64,000 nucleotides of DNA from Rhodovulum tesquicola. GTDB lineage: Bacteria > Pseudomonadota > Alphaproteobacteria > Rhodobacterales > Rhodobacteraceae. Below, piece by piece: positions 37,154 through 50,500 of the stretch. The DNA is taken from NCBI RefSeq assembly GCF_024128855.1, contig NZ_JAMYDV010000001.1, positions 228,972-292,971 of the forward strand, written 5' to 3'. The notes below the pieces were generated by a model, which made no database searches, was not told the origin of the DNA, and was given only the letters and a program-made list of their open reading frames with translations. The position numbers and the translations under genes are program-made. Each line of letters begins with the position of its first letter. Positions within the stretch are counted from its first letter, which is position 1.

Positions 37154-37633
37154 ATGATGGCCCATCGCGACAGATCCCGAAACGGAACCGAAATCGCCGC
37201 AATCCCGATGCGCTGGAGCTCGGACGGAACGCTTTTCGTGCTGATGGTCGCTGCGCGCGGTTCGGGGCGCTGGGTCATGCCCAAGGGATGGCGCATCAAC
37301 GGTGCGATTCCCTGGAAATTCGCCGAAATCCAGGCCCTTGATCGCGCCGGTGCCGTTGGCCATGTCGGCATCAACCCGATCGGCCGTTACCGTTACGACA
37401 GGATCATGCCGGATGGCGCGGCGATCTCCTGCGAGGTCGAGATGTTTCCGATGCTGGTCGAACGATTGCGCCGCGACTGGAAATATCGCCGGACCCGGCG
37501 GCGGCGCTGGTTCGAGGTGGCCGTGGCCGCAGGTCATGTCGAGCAGGCCGAACTTGCCGAGTTCTTGCGCAAGCTCTCCTGCAAGCCGCCGCAGCGCACC
37601 GCGCTTGGCAGCCTGTTTTCCTTGTTCGACTGA
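37154..37633 (+). CDS. Nudix-fold protein with a degraded catalytic box
   Basis: 159 residues. GRWVMPKGW at about 38-46 is a Nudix-type entry, but the following box (G-x5-E-x7-REUxEExGU) reads A51 for the first Glu, and I59-Q60-A61-L62-D63-R64-A65-G66-A67 for REUxEExGU. Spacing and the Gly are kept, while the metal-binding Glu residues are gone. The C-terminus is basic (RRTRRRRWFEVAVAA). It may bind a nucleotide or phosphate ligand without hydrolysis. It is convergent with idi. ATG at 37157 is an alternative start. Confidence 0.7.
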   Translation: MMAHRDRSRNGTEIAAIPMRWSSDGTLFVLMVAARGSGRWVMPKGWRINGAIPWKFAEIQALDRAGAVGHVGINPIGRYRYDRIMPDGAAISCEVEMFPMLVERLRRDWKYRRTRRRRWFEVAVAAGHVEQAELAEFLRKLSCKPPQRTALGSLFSLFD

Positions 37634-37687
37634 CAGGCCCCGTTGGCCGACCGGATGATGATCCGGCCGACCGGCGGGCAGGCCGCC

Positions 37688-38218
37688 CTAGGCGGGCGAC
37701 AGGGAACCGAAGATGCTCTCGCGGTGCTGGTCGAGATAGATCCTCAGCCAGGGCGTGTAGGCGTCGGGCTCGTCCCTTACCGCACGGTCGAGGTCGCGCA
37801 GGTCGATCCACCTGACATCCATCACCTCGTCGGGGTTCATCTCGATCCGCAGATCTGGCCCGGCGGGCGCGACGAAGATATCGACCACCTCATGCTCGAT
37901 CAGCCCGTTGCCCACATCGGCGCGGTACTCCACCCGCTGGCGGAAATCGAGCGGCAGGCCGGTGATCCCCAATTCCTCGCGCAGCCGACGTCTTGCACAA
38001 TCCTCGGCGCTTTCGTCCCATGCGGGATGGGTGCAGCAGGTATTCGTCCAGAAACCGGGCGTGTGATACTTGCCCAGCGCCCGGCGCTGCAACAGCACCC
38101 GGTCGCCATCCATCACGAAGACCGAGATCGCCTTGTGCCGAAGGCCCTGTCTGTGGGCCTCCAGCTTCTCGACGGGGGTCAGTTCGCCATTCACCCAGGC
38201 CGGGATCATCTCGCTCAT
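37688..38218 (-). CDS. idi: Isopentenyl-diphosphate delta-isomerase (type 1)
   Basis: 176 residues, the same length as ORF176 of the Rhodobacter capsulatus photosynthesis cluster. The catalytic Cys region is TNTCCTHP (58-65), a Nudix-fold stretch ARRRLREELGITG follows, and GLIEHEVVDIF carries the second acid residue. It interconverts IPP and DMAPP for carotenoids, phytol precursor and quinones. It overlaps bchP by 4 bases, as the last gene of the bchG-orf428-bchP-idi run. Confidence 0.95.
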   Translation of the reverse strand: MSEMIPAWVNGELTPVEKLEAHRQGLRHKAISVFVMDGDRVLLQRRALGKYHTPGFWTNTCCTHPAWDESAEDCARRRLREELGITGLPLDFRQRVEYRADVGNGLIEHEVVDIFVAPAGPDLRIEMNPDEVMDVRWIDLRDLDRAVRDEPDAYTPWLRIYLDQHRESIFGSLSPA

Positions 38219-39396
38219 GTGTATTGCGGCGAGACGAGGCCGGTCAGGTGGGCGACGTTCTTGATGCCGATCTTGATATGGGCCAGCGGGCGCTTCTTCG
38301 TCAGCTTCTTGTTCATGTAGCTTTCGAAGGTCAGCCTTTGCACGTCCACGTCATGGCAGAGCGAGACAAACCGCTCGCGCCTTTCGTCGCTGTGGTAATA
38401 GGCATCCTGCATGCTTTGCAGGGCGCGGAAGGTCATCTTGTGATCCTTCATGAACATCTGGCGCGCCAGTTTCAGATCCGACGCCCGTCCCGAGGCCAGC
38501 GCCGCGGACACCGCCATCGCGCCGATCCGCCCGCCATACATCGCGTAGTAGATGCCCTCGCCCGAGCTGGGCGCCACGGTGCCCGCGGCATCGCCCACCA
38601 CGACCACGTCGCGGCCATTGTCCCAGCGATCCATCGGGCGCAGCGGGATCGGCGCGCCCTCTTTCCGCAGCGTCTCGGCCTGCTCCAGCCCGGCCATCCG
38701 GCGCAGGTCGGCGGTGGCCTGCTTCAGGTCGAACCCGTCGACGCCCGTGCCCATGCCCACGGAACAGGTATGCCCGTGCGGGAAGACCCAGCCGTAGAAA
38801 TCGGGGCTGATGCGCCCGTCATAGATCACGTCGCAGCGGTTGGGCTGGTAGTTGCCCACCGCCATCGGCGCGTCGATGATCTCGTGATAGGCGATGACAT
38901 AGGGGATCTTGTCGCCGCCCGGCACCTCGGCGCGGGCCACGTCCGAGCGCGCCCCGTCCGCACCGATGACGTATTTCGTCTGAAGCCGGATCTCCTCGCG
39001 GCTTTCCTTGTCGCGGAAGACGAGGAAGGTCTTTTCCTCCTCGCGCTCGACGCGCAGGAAGGTGCCCGTGAACCGCGTGGCCCCGGCGCGTTCGGCACGC
39101 GCCCGCAGGAAGGGGTCGAAATCCTTGCGGTCGACCATGCCGACGAAACCGTTCTCGATGGGGATGTCGACAAAGCGGCCCGAGGGCGAGACCATTCGCG
39201 CGGTGTCGATCTTGGCCACGAGCTGCTCGTCGGAGATGTCGAAATCCTTCATCAGGCGGGGCGGGATCGCGCCGCCGCAGGGCTTGATCCGCCCCTCGCG
39301 GTCGAGCAGGGCGACCTTCTTGCCCGACCGGGCAAGATCCTCTGCGGCCGTGGCCCCGGCAGGGCCGCCACCAACAACGACAACGTCAAAGATCAT
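38215..39396 (-). CDS. bchP: Geranylgeranyl diphosphate/bacteriochlorophyll reductase BchP
   Basis: 393 residues from the ATG at 39396 (MIFDVVVVGGGPAGAT), which has GGGGAG 8 bases upstream. A GTG 9 bases earlier overlaps the upstream stop and is the alternative. The N-terminal FAD-binding GxGxxG segment and the later GDAAGTVAPSSGEGIYYAM are BchP/ChlP marks. It reduces the geranylgeranyl side chain of bacteriochlorophyll to phytyl. It lies between the orf428 transporter-like gene and idi in the same orientation. Confidence 0.95.
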   Translation of the reverse strand: MIFDVVVVGGGPAGATAAEDLARSGKKVALLDREGRIKPCGGAIPPRLMKDFDISDEQLVAKIDTARMVSPSGRFVDIPIENGFVGMVDRKDFDPFLRARAERAGATRFTGTFLRVEREEEKTFLVFRDKESREEIRLQTKYVIGADGARSDVARAEVPGGDKIPYVIAYHEIIDAPMAVGNYQPNRCDVIYDGRISPDFYGWVFPHGHTCSVGMGTGVDGFDLKQATADLRRMAGLEQAETLRKEGAPIPLRPMDRWDNGRDVVVVGDAAGTVAPSSGEGIYYAMYGGRIGAMAVSAALASGRASDLKLARQMFMKDHKMTFRALQSMQDAYYHSDERRERFVSLCHDVDVQRLTFESYMNKKLTKKRPLAHIKIGIKNVAHLTGLVSPQYT

Positions 39397-39401
39397 GTGT
39401 T

Positions 39402-40691
39402 TCACTCCCCCGGGACAAGGCCCGCGTTTTCTGTTGTGGGTCGGTTCGAGTCGATGATTCTCGCTGCCATCCAGGCCGCGAGCAGGAACAGCACCGCCTG
39501 GATCATGAACACCGTGCCGAAGGCCGGTGCGTCATCCATGAAGTTTCGCATCAGGTCCGCCGCAGCGGTGCCGAGAAACCCGCCGAAGCCCGCCGCAATC
39601 GCCTGCGCCGCGCCCCACATTCCCATGCGGGTGCCCTCGCGCGCATTGCGGCCTTCGCCCGCCATGGCCATCATCGCGCTGATCGCGGCCACGGTGAACA
39701 CGCCGTTGAAGAAGCCCGTTGCGATCACCGCAGGCGCCAGCGGCAGATGCGGCGCGTAATTGCCCAGCGCCGCGACCGAGGACAGCCCCAGCGCCGAGCC
39801 GATGCAGCCCAGCACCACCCAGTTGCGCAAGGGGCCGATCCGAAGCGCCGAGCAGGCGATGCCCACGACCACCATGCCGACAAAGGCGCCCGCATGTTGC
39901 AGTCCCGAAAGCGAGGTGGACTGCCCCGGCGTATAGCCGAAGACAAGACCGGCATAGGGCTCGATGATGAGTTCCTGCATGAAGAAGGCGGTCATCGACA
40001 GGAACACGAAGAAGGTGAAGATGCGCGCGCGCCGCTCTGCCCAGATCTCGCGGAAGCCTTGCAGGAAGGGGGTGGATTCGGGCTCGCGCCGGGTGACGAC
40101 GCCCCGTTCGACGCCCCAGATCGCCAGCGTCGTGACCATCAACGCCGCAATCACCACGGTGCCCACCACGCGCAGCAGCCGCTCGGGGCTGTAGGGGTCG
40201 AGGAACTGGCCGACCACGCCCGCCGTTATCGCGATGCCGCCGATCATCATCAGCCAGGTGATCGTCGCCGCCGCCGCCCGCCGCTCGGGCGCGGTGGCGG
40301 TCGCCAGCAGCGCCAGCAGGCAGGTGCCGGACGCCGCCACCCCGATGCCGATCAGCACATAGGCCAGCAGCGAAACCACAAGGCCCCAGACATAGTCCTG
40401 TTCCAGAACGACGACGCCCGCCGCCGCCCCGAACCCGCCCAGCGCCAGAACCGCCATGCCGCCGATGATGAACCGCGTGCGCTGGCCCTTGGTGTCGGAC
40501 AGGAAACCCCAGTTCGGCCGCGTGATCTGGATCGCGTAATGCAGGCCCACCAGAAAGCCCGGCAGCATCGCCGGCAGTGCCAGCTCGACCACCATCAGCC
40601 GGTTGAAGGTCGTGGTGGTCAGCACCACGACCGCCCCGATGCACATCTGCACCAGGCCCAGCCGGACGATCTGGAGCCAGGAAAGCGTCAT
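39402..40691 (-). CDS. PucC/BCH-family MFS protein (ORF428-like)
   Basis: 429 residues, about 12 membrane helices. It matches the LhaA/PucC/ORF428 family: MTLSWLQIVRLGLVQMCIG, FLVGLHYAIQITRPNWGFLSDT and a C-terminal GLHYAI-type helix set. Its size agrees with R. capsulatus ORF428, which lies between bchG and bchP. Members are thought to deliver pigment or assist light-harvesting assembly. Both neighbours overlap it, so the three genes are coupled. Confidence 0.9.
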   Translation of the reverse strand: MTLSWLQIVRLGLVQMCIGAVVVLTTTTFNRLMVVELALPAMLPGFLVGLHYAIQITRPNWGFLSDTKGQRTRFIIGGMAVLALGGFGAAAGVVVLEQDYVWGLVVSLLAYVLIGIGVAASGTCLLALLATATAPERRAAAATITWLMMIGGIAITAGVVGQFLDPYSPERLLRVVGTVVIAALMVTTLAIWGVERGVVTRREPESTPFLQGFREIWAERRARIFTFFVFLSMTAFFMQELIIEPYAGLVFGYTPGQSTSLSGLQHAGAFVGMVVVGIACSALRIGPLRNWVVLGCIGSALGLSSVAALGNYAPHLPLAPAVIATGFFNGVFTVAAISAMMAMAGEGRNAREGTRMGMWGAAQAIAAGFGGFLGTAAADLMRNFMDDAPAFGTVFMIQAVLFLLAAWMAARIIDSNRPTTENAGLVPGE

Positions 40692-41596
40692 GCACCGGCC
40701 CCCAGCGTGCGGATCGCGAAGGCCGAGATCATCATGCCCGAGACATAAAGCACGACGCCGACGCCGTTATACCAGGGCGCCTTGCCCTTGGGATCCTTCA
40801 TCATCACCGACATCGCCCAGAACTGCACCAGCAGAACGGCGCCGACGCCCGCGGCATGGAACGGCCGATCCCAGAGCCAGAGCAGCGCGATCACCACAAC
40901 CTGCGGCACCGCCATCACGATACTGGCCACCCAAGCCGCCTTTTCTGGGCCGAGCGTGACGGGCAGCGAGTTGACGCCCATCTTGCGGTCGCCTTCCAGC
41001 GCCTTGAAATCGTTCAGCGTCATGATCCCATGCGCACCGATCCCGTAAAGCAGCGCGATCACCACGACATAGATCGACGGCGCCCCCGCTGCGAGCACCG
41101 CGGCCCCGGTGAACCAGGGCAGGGATTCGTAGGACAGGCCGACCAGACCCGGCCCCCACCAGCCCGATTTCTTCAGCCGCACGGGTTCCGCCGAATAGGC
41201 CCAGGCCGCGGCCACGCCCAGCACGGTCGCGCCAAAGCCCCAGGGGCCAAGCTGCCAGCCGATCACCAGCGACAGCGCCGACATCGCCAGCGCGATCCAC
41301 AGCCCCCAGCGGCCCGGGATGCGCCCCGAAGGGATCGGGCGATAGGGTTCGTTGATCGCGTCCACATGCCGGTCGCACCAGTCATTCGCCGCCTGACTCA
41401 TGCCGCAGACCACGGGACCCGCAAGGAACATGCCCAGAAGCACAAGGCCGGGGCTGGACAGCGGCGAGACCCCCGACGAGACGGTGCCGCAGAGATAGGC
41501 CCACATCGGCGGGAACCAGGTGATCGGCTTGATCAGCGTCACCATGGCGGCGGGCTCCGGCAGGCGCCGGGGCTGGGCGTTGGATATGTCGGTCAT
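40688..41596 (-). CDS. bchG: Bacteriochlorophyll synthase BchG
   Basis: 302 residues, a UbiA-type prenyltransferase with about nine hydrophobic helices. The first Asp-rich motif region is AANDWCDRHVDAINEPYRPIPSGRIP (NDxxD/DxxxD type), with a second at ALEGDRKMGVNSLPV (DRKMG). It attaches geranylgeranyl diphosphate to bacteriochlorophyllide a. It overlaps the ORF428-like gene by 4 bases and lies 55 bases from ppsR. Confidence 0.95.
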   Translation of the reverse strand: MTDISNAQPRRLPEPAAMVTLIKPITWFPPMWAYLCGTVSSGVSPLSSPGLVLLGMFLAGPVVCGMSQAANDWCDRHVDAINEPYRPIPSGRIPGRWGLWIALAMSALSLVIGWQLGPWGFGATVLGVAAAWAYSAEPVRLKKSGWWGPGLVGLSYESLPWFTGAAVLAAGAPSIYVVVIALLYGIGAHGIMTLNDFKALEGDRKMGVNSLPVTLGPEKAAWVASIVMAVPQVVVIALLWLWDRPFHAAGVGAVLLVQFWAMSVMMKDPKGKAPWYNGVGVVLYVSGMMISAFAIRTLGAGA

Positions 41597-41651
41597 GTCT
41601 TGCGCATGCTCTCCCTGACCCGCTCGGGGCTGAAAATCCTCATGTCGGGGC

Positions 41652-43094
41652 TCAGTCGTGGCCCCCGTCTCGGCTCAGAAGCCCGTATTTGCGGAGCTTC
41701 ACATAAAGGCTCTGGCGCGACAGCCCCAGCATCTCGGCCGCGGCCACCCGGTTGTTGCGGGTCAGTTCCACCGCGGTCTCGATGCACATCTTCTCGACCA
41801 CATCGGTTGTCTCGGCGACGATATCCTTCAGCGTGGCCGAGCCGACCAGTTCCATCACGCTGCGCATCGCGTCGTCCGACACGGCGACGCCGGGCTTGCG
41901 GACACCTTCCAGTCGGCTTGCGTCGCGGATCACGAAGACGATGCAGGGATGGGACTGATCCGACAGGTAGGTGGCCGAGATCTCGACCGAGATCTGCGCG
42001 CCATATTCCCCGGCCAGCTTGGTCGCGAACATCCGCATCTGGCCCGAGCGGACCGCGTTCTCGACCAGAACGCGCAGATCGACGCTGCCGCGCACCAGGT
42101 AATCGCCAAGCGAACGCCCCTTGACCGAGGCGACCTGCGGCGCGTCCGCCAGCCCCAGGAAGCTTTCGTTCGCGGTCAGGATCGTGCCGTCGGGATCGGT
42201 GAAGACGATCGCGTCCACCCCCTCCTCGAAAAAGGCGCGCAGGGTCTCGGCCATCTCGGTCGCAGCGCTGCCCGCCATATCGGCGGGATCGAGCCGGCAC
42301 AGGATCAACGGCTCGCCCGCCGCGCGGAACGCGGTGGGCACGATCCGCAGCGGGATGCGGGTGCGCCGCGCCTCGGCCGGCAAAGGTTCGGCGGCATTGT
42401 CCATCGCGCGCAGGTTCAGGGTCTCGACGAACTCGGCCCGCCGGCGGCCATCGAACTCCTGGGCGAACGCGCTGCCGATCAGGTCGTTGCGCGTCACACC
42501 TAGAATTGCGCAGGCGGGCGGGTTGGCGTCGATCACCCGGCCCGACCTTGTGCCCACGAAGACGAAGGCGTCCCGCGTCGCCTCGCTGAGCACGCGATAA
42601 CGGGTGTCGTATTCGCGCTGGGTCTCGTAATCCCGCTCCAGCGCCATCTGCGCCTCGATCAGCTGCATCTGCATCTCGGCGATGGGGCGCAGGTCGCGAC
42701 CCATCATCAGCAGGACGCTGCCGTTCGGGCCGATCCGGTGGAAGGAGTAGCGCACCGGGAAATCCCAGCTCTTGCCGTCGGTGTGGTTCAACTCCACCGC
42801 GCGGACGCTGTCGCCACCCTCGGCGAACAGCCTCAGCTTGGCCTCCAGCTTGGGCTGGCTGTCCTCGGTCAGCACGTCGCGGATGTCACAGCCTTCCCAA
42901 TGGTCCAGCTGGCCATGGGCGCGATGCCCGGCATTCACCAGCACCGACAGGATCCGGCCCTCCAGCGAGATCACGATCGCAAGGTCTGACGCCGTGGCGA
43001 TGATCTCGCCCAGCATCTCGGGGGCGATCAGCGGCACGGCGCCACTGCTCCAGTATTTCGTGCCCCGTGACGTCACCCTGACCCACACGGCCAT
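41652..43094 (-). CDS. ppsR: Photosynthesis repressor PpsR/CrtJ
   Basis: About 480 residues from an ATG at 43094 (43076 GTG and 43136 are alternatives). PAS-type regions occur through the protein (for example EGVDAIVFTDPDGTILTANESF), then a Q-linker-like stretch, then a Fis-type HTH (NRVAAAEMLGLSRQSLYVKLRKYGLL). Both redox Cys positions are kept, one in ILCRLDPAD and one in KMCIETA. It represses photosynthesis promoters through TGT-N12-ACA sites, two of which lie beside it. Confidence 0.93.
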   Translation of the reverse strand: MAVWVRVTSRGTKYWSSGAVPLIAPEMLGEIIATASDLAIVISLEGRILSVLVNAGHRAHGQLDHWEGCDIRDVLTEDSQPKLEAKLRLFAEGGDSVRAVELNHTDGKSWDFPVRYSFHRIGPNGSVLLMMGRDLRPIAEMQMQLIEAQMALERDYETQREYDTRYRVLSEATRDAFVFVGTRSGRVIDANPPACAILGVTRNDLIGSAFAQEFDGRRRAEFVETLNLRAMDNAAEPLPAEARRTRIPLRIVPTAFRAAGEPLILCRLDPADMAGSAATEMAETLRAFFEEGVDAIVFTDPDGTILTANESFLGLADAPQVASVKGRSLGDYLVRGSVDLRVLVENAVRSGQMRMFATKLAGEYGAQISVEISATYLSDQSHPCIVFVIRDASRLEGVRKPGVAVSDDAMRSVMELVGSATLKDIVAETTDVVEKMCIETAVELTRNNRVAAAEMLGLSRQSLYVKLRKYGLLSRDGGHD

Positions 43095-43113
43095 TCCGGC
43101 CGCCCCCACATGT

Positions 43114-43911
43114 TCAGATCCTCGCCAGGCGATCATGCGGCGCCGGAACCGGCGCCCGGACCCCGCACAGGCTCAAGGCTTCGCGCGGGTCGGCCGTGGC
43201 GTGATCCGCCCCGGTCAGCGCGCAGACATCGTCCGACGTCTCGACCACCCGCCCACCGATCACGATCGGCACCGCACCGCTTGCCGCCGCGCGGATCTCG
43301 CCGATCAGGCGGCGCGCCGCGTCAAGCTTCTGGCGGCAGGAGACGGAAATCGCGATCATGTCGAAGCGCCGCGCCGCGACCTTCTGCAGGATCTCTTCCT
43401 CGGACTGGCCGAGACAGAGGCAAACCGAGATGCCCATGCGGCGCAACTGGCTTGTCGCGCTCATGCCGCCAAGCGTATGGAATTCCTCAAGCGGTACGAT
43501 CAGCATGACGTTGGGCGCGTCCGCGGGCGTCATCGCGTCGGTGACCCAGGGCGCGCTGAGTTCGCGCAGGATGGCCTGCAACCGTGCCGCGCCGATGGTG
43601 ACGTCCGCAAAGCTCAGTTCGTCGCGACACCAGCGTTCGCCCAGTTCGCGCGCCGCCGCGGGGATATAGCCGTCGAGGATCGTTGCGACATCGGCCCCAT
43701 GGCGCTGCAACTCGGTCACCGAATCCGTCTGGATCGACTTGCCGGCCTTCAGGACGTCGCTGCAGAACCGCGCCAGCACCGCCTCGTCCAGCATATGCGC
43801 GGACTGCCCGGAGCGCTGGGCCAGGGCCGAAAGCACCTGCGCGGCAAGGGACTCGACATCGCCATGCCGGTCATGGTCCCCGGATGCCGGGTTCTTGCGC
43901 GTGTCATGCAT
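43114..43911 (-). CDS. ppaA: Cobalamin-binding photosynthesis regulator PpaA/AerR
   Basis: 265 residues. An N-terminal helical region is followed by a B12-binding domain with LEEFHTLGGM; H145 matches the position of the cobalamin-ligating His reported for AerR. The rest of the domain (LCLGQSEEEI, FDMIAISVS and VPIVIGGRVV) fits the fold. It modulates PpsR in response to cobalamin/light. It precedes ppsR with a short gap and is divergent from bchF across a region with two PpsR sites. Confidence 0.9.
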   Translation of the reverse strand: MHDTRKNPASGDHDRHGDVESLAAQVLSALAQRSGQSAHMLDEAVLARFCSDVLKAGKSIQTDSVTELQRHGADVATILDGYIPAAARELGERWCRDELSFADVTIGAARLQAILRELSAPWVTDAMTPADAPNVMLIVPLEEFHTLGGMSATSQLRRMGISVCLCLGQSEEEILQKVAARRFDMIAISVSCRQKLDAARRLIGEIRAAASGAVPIVIGGRVVETSDDVCALTGADHATADPREALSLCGVRAPVPAPHDRLARI

Positions 43912-43990
43912 CCTGCGGACCCTCCCGATCGTCTTCGGAGCGGATTCGCCGCCACCCGGCTGCGGCCCCCGTCCTGCCCCTGTCCAGCAT

Positions 43991-44008
43991 TGTCAAAGCC
44001 AATTGACA
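43991..44008. promoter_or_regulatory. PpsR/CrtJ site, ppaA side
   Basis: A perfect TGT-N12-ACA palindrome lies 80-97 bases upstream of ppaA. It includes a TTGACA on each strand. With the second site (44135-44152), centred 144 bases away, it would allow cooperative PpsR binding across the divergent region. Confidence 0.85.
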
Positions 44009-44134
44009 CTTCCTCGCCGCCCTGTGGAGAGGAATCAAGTCAAAACGGTCTAGCCTTATGATTTTAAGTGGCTTTGGCCGCTGACCCCCGAAGGGGGAAA
44101 CCTCTCCTCACAGGGAGAGTGTAGACGGAAAGAG

Positions 44135-44152
44135 TGTAAATTACAATTGACA
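44135..44152. promoter_or_regulatory. PpsR/CrtJ site overlapping the bchF promoter
   Basis: A perfect TGT-N12-ACA palindrome whose right half is also the -35 TTGACA (44147-44152) of a likely bchF promoter. A repressor bound here would cover the -35. Confidence 0.88.
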
Positions 44153-44175
44153 CTTTCCGCTCCCGGGGTCTACCT
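44147..44175 (+). promoter_or_regulatory. Likely sigma-70 promoter of the bchF operon
   Basis: TTGACA at 44147-44152, 17-base spacer, CTACCT at 44170-44175. The -35 is perfect and the -10 weak, fitting a promoter that depends on regulation. It is 34 bases upstream of bchF. Confidence 0.55.
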
Positions 44176-44208
44176 TGGTCCCGCCACCGTCTGTCAGGGA
44201 GTCGGAGG

Positions 44209-47531
<3,323 letters not shown>

Positions 47532-47542
<11 letters not shown>

Positions 47543-50500
47543 TCGTCACATCCCCGGTTACCGAGTCGTCATCGTCACGCTGGATTCGCATTCGGCCGGC
47601 CCCGCCGCCCGCGTCACCGAGCGGCTGCGCGACGACTTTCCGGGGCTGACCGTTTCCGTCCACGCCGCCGCGACCTGGGCCGAGAATCCCGAGGCGCTGG
47701 CCCGCGCCAAGGACGACGTGGCTCATGGCGACATCATCATCGCCAACCTGCTGTTCATCGAGGAACATATCACCGCGATCCTGCCCGAGCTTCAGGCCCG
47801 GCGCGACGCCTGCGACGCGATGATCGGCGTGATCGCCGACAAGCAGGTCGTCCAGCTGACCCGGATGGGCGATCTGGACATGATGAAACCCGCCTCGGGG
47901 CCGATGAAGCTTCTGAAGAAGCTGCGCGGCTCCAAGGAGGGCGGCGCCCCCAAGGGCGGCGGCGAAAAGCAGATGGCCATGCTGCGCCGCCTGCCGAAGA
48001 TGCTGAAATACGTCCCCGGCAAGGCGCAGGACCTGCGCGCTTGGTTCCTGACCATGCAATACTGGCTGGGCGGCTCGGACGACAATGTCGAGCAGATGAT
48101 CCGCTTCCTGATCTCGCGCTATGCCCATGAAAAGGCGTGGCGCGGCGCCCATTCCGAGGCGCCGGTCGAGTACCCCGAGGTGGGCCTTTACCACCCCGAC
48201 CTGCCGCATGGCATCACCACCGATCCCGCCGACCTGCCGCGCCCTGCGCAGCCCGTGGCCACCGTCGGCATCCTGCTGATGCGCTCCTATATCCTCGCAT
48301 CCGACACCGCGCATTACGACGCGGTGATCCGCGCGCTGGAAGAGCGGGGCATCCGGGTGATCGCGGCCTTCGCCGGCGGTCTGGACGCGCGCCCCGCGAT
48401 CCACGCCTATTTCAAGGGCGAGCATGGGGTGCATGTCGACACGCTGGTTTCGCTGACCGGGTTCAGCCTGATCGGCGGCCCCGCCTATAACGACAGCGAT
48501 GCCGCGGTCGAGGTGCTGAGCGAACTCGACGTCCCTTACGTCGCCGCGCACCCGCTGGAATTCCAGACGCTGGGCCAGTGGGGGGCATCCTCGGGCGGTC
48601 TCGGCCCGGTGGAAACCACCATGCTGATCGCGCTGCCCGAACTTGACGGGGCCATTTCGCCCACCGTCTTCGGCGGCCGCCACGGCCCCGAGGGTTGCCA
48701 GGGCTGTCCCAAGGGCTGCGCCTGCATCGCCGAAACCAAGGAAATGGCCGCCTGTTCGGAACGGGTGGCGATCCTGGCCGCCCGCGTCGAGAAACTGGCA
48801 CGCCTGCGCCGGTCCGAGGTCGCCGAACGCAAGGTCGGCGTGATCCTGTTCGGCTTCCCGCCGAATGCGGGCGCGGTGGGCACCGCCGCCTATCTGTCTG
48901 TCTTCGAGAGCCTATTCAACACGCTGCACCGGATGAAATCCGAGGGCTACGAGTTGGGCGAACTGCCCGCCAGCGTGGACGAATTGCGCCTGTCGATCCT
49001 TGAAGGCAATGCTAAGCAATACGGGCAGGAGGCGAATGTCGCCGCCCATGTTCCCGCCGACGACATCGTGCGGGGCACGCCTTGGCTTTCCGAAATCGAG
49101 GCGGTCTGGGGGCCTGCGCCGGGCAAGATCCGCTCGGACGGGCGCGGAGTCTTCGTGCTGGGCCGCCATTTCGGCAATGTATTCGTGGGCGTGCAGCCGA
49201 CCTTCGGCTACGAGGGCGACCCGATGCGGTTGCTGTTCGAAAAGGGCTTCGCCCCGACGCATGCCTTCAGCGCCTTCTACCTCTGGCTCAAGAACGCCTT
49301 CCGCGCCGATGTCCTGCTGCATTTCGGGATGCATGGCGCGCTGGAATTCATGCCGGGCAAGCAGGCCGGCATGGGCGCGCGCGACTGGCCGGACCGTCTG
49401 ATCGGCGACATGCCGAACGTCTATCTCTACGCCTCCAACAACCCTTCCGAGGCGACGCTGGCCAAGCGGCGGTCGAACGCGGTGACGATCACCCACCTGA
49501 CGCCCCCGCTGGCGGCATCGGGGCTTTACAAGGGGTTGCAGGAACTCAAGGACAGCCTGACCCGCTGGCGCCAGATGGAACCCGGCTCGCCAGAGCAGGC
49601 CGATCTGGAAGAGCTGATCCGCATGCAGGCCGAAGCGGTCGACATGGGCGGCACGCCGCCCGAAAAGCTGTGGCTGAAGCTGCTGGAAACCGAGGATGCG
49701 CTGATCCCCGACGGGCTCCATGTGCTGGGCCGAACCGTCACCGATGCCGAGCGCGCCGAACACCTGCGCGTGATGTGCGAGGTCGATGACGACACCCGGG
49801 CGCGCGTCGATCACTGGCTGCAACAGGACGTGGAAATCCCAGCTCTGCTGCGCGCGCTGGGCGGGCGCTACATCCAGCCGGTGCCCGGCGGCGACCTGAT
49901 CCGGTCGGCCGAGGTGCTGCCGACGGGACGCAACATCCACGCCTTCGACCCGTTCCGCATGCCGACGATGTTCGCCATGCAGGAAGGCGCGAAACAGGCG
50001 CAGAAGCTGCTGGAAGCGCACCCGACCCTGCCCCGGTCCGTCGCGATGGTCCTATGGGGGTCGGACAACATCAAGTCGGACGGCGGCCCGATCGCGCAGG
50101 CCATGGCCCTGATGGGGGCGAAGCCGCGGTTCGACAGCTATGGCCGGCTCTGCGGGGCCGATCTGGTGCCGCTTGCCGAACTGGGACGCCCGCGGATCGA
50201 CGTGGTGATGACGCTGTCCGGCATCTTCCGCGATCTGCTGCCCCTGCAGACCAAGATGCTGGCCGAAGCCGCCTGGAAGGCCGCGATGGCCGAGGACGAG
50301 CCGCTGGAGATGAACTTCATCCGCGCCCATTCGCTGGCGCACGCCCAGAAGATGGGCGTCGACATGGACACCGCCAGCTTGCGGGTCTTCTCGAATGCCG
50401 AGGGCGCCTATGGCGCGAACGTCAACGGCCTGATCGACTCGGGCGCCTGGGGCGAAGAGGACGAACTGGCCGACGCCTACGAGGCGCGCAAGAGCTTTGC

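Noticed and set aside
37651-37670. CCGGAT-loop-ATCCGG hairpin between the Nudix-like gene and idi as a terminator
   Set aside because: The stem is short and no T-run follows, so I did not list it as a terminator.
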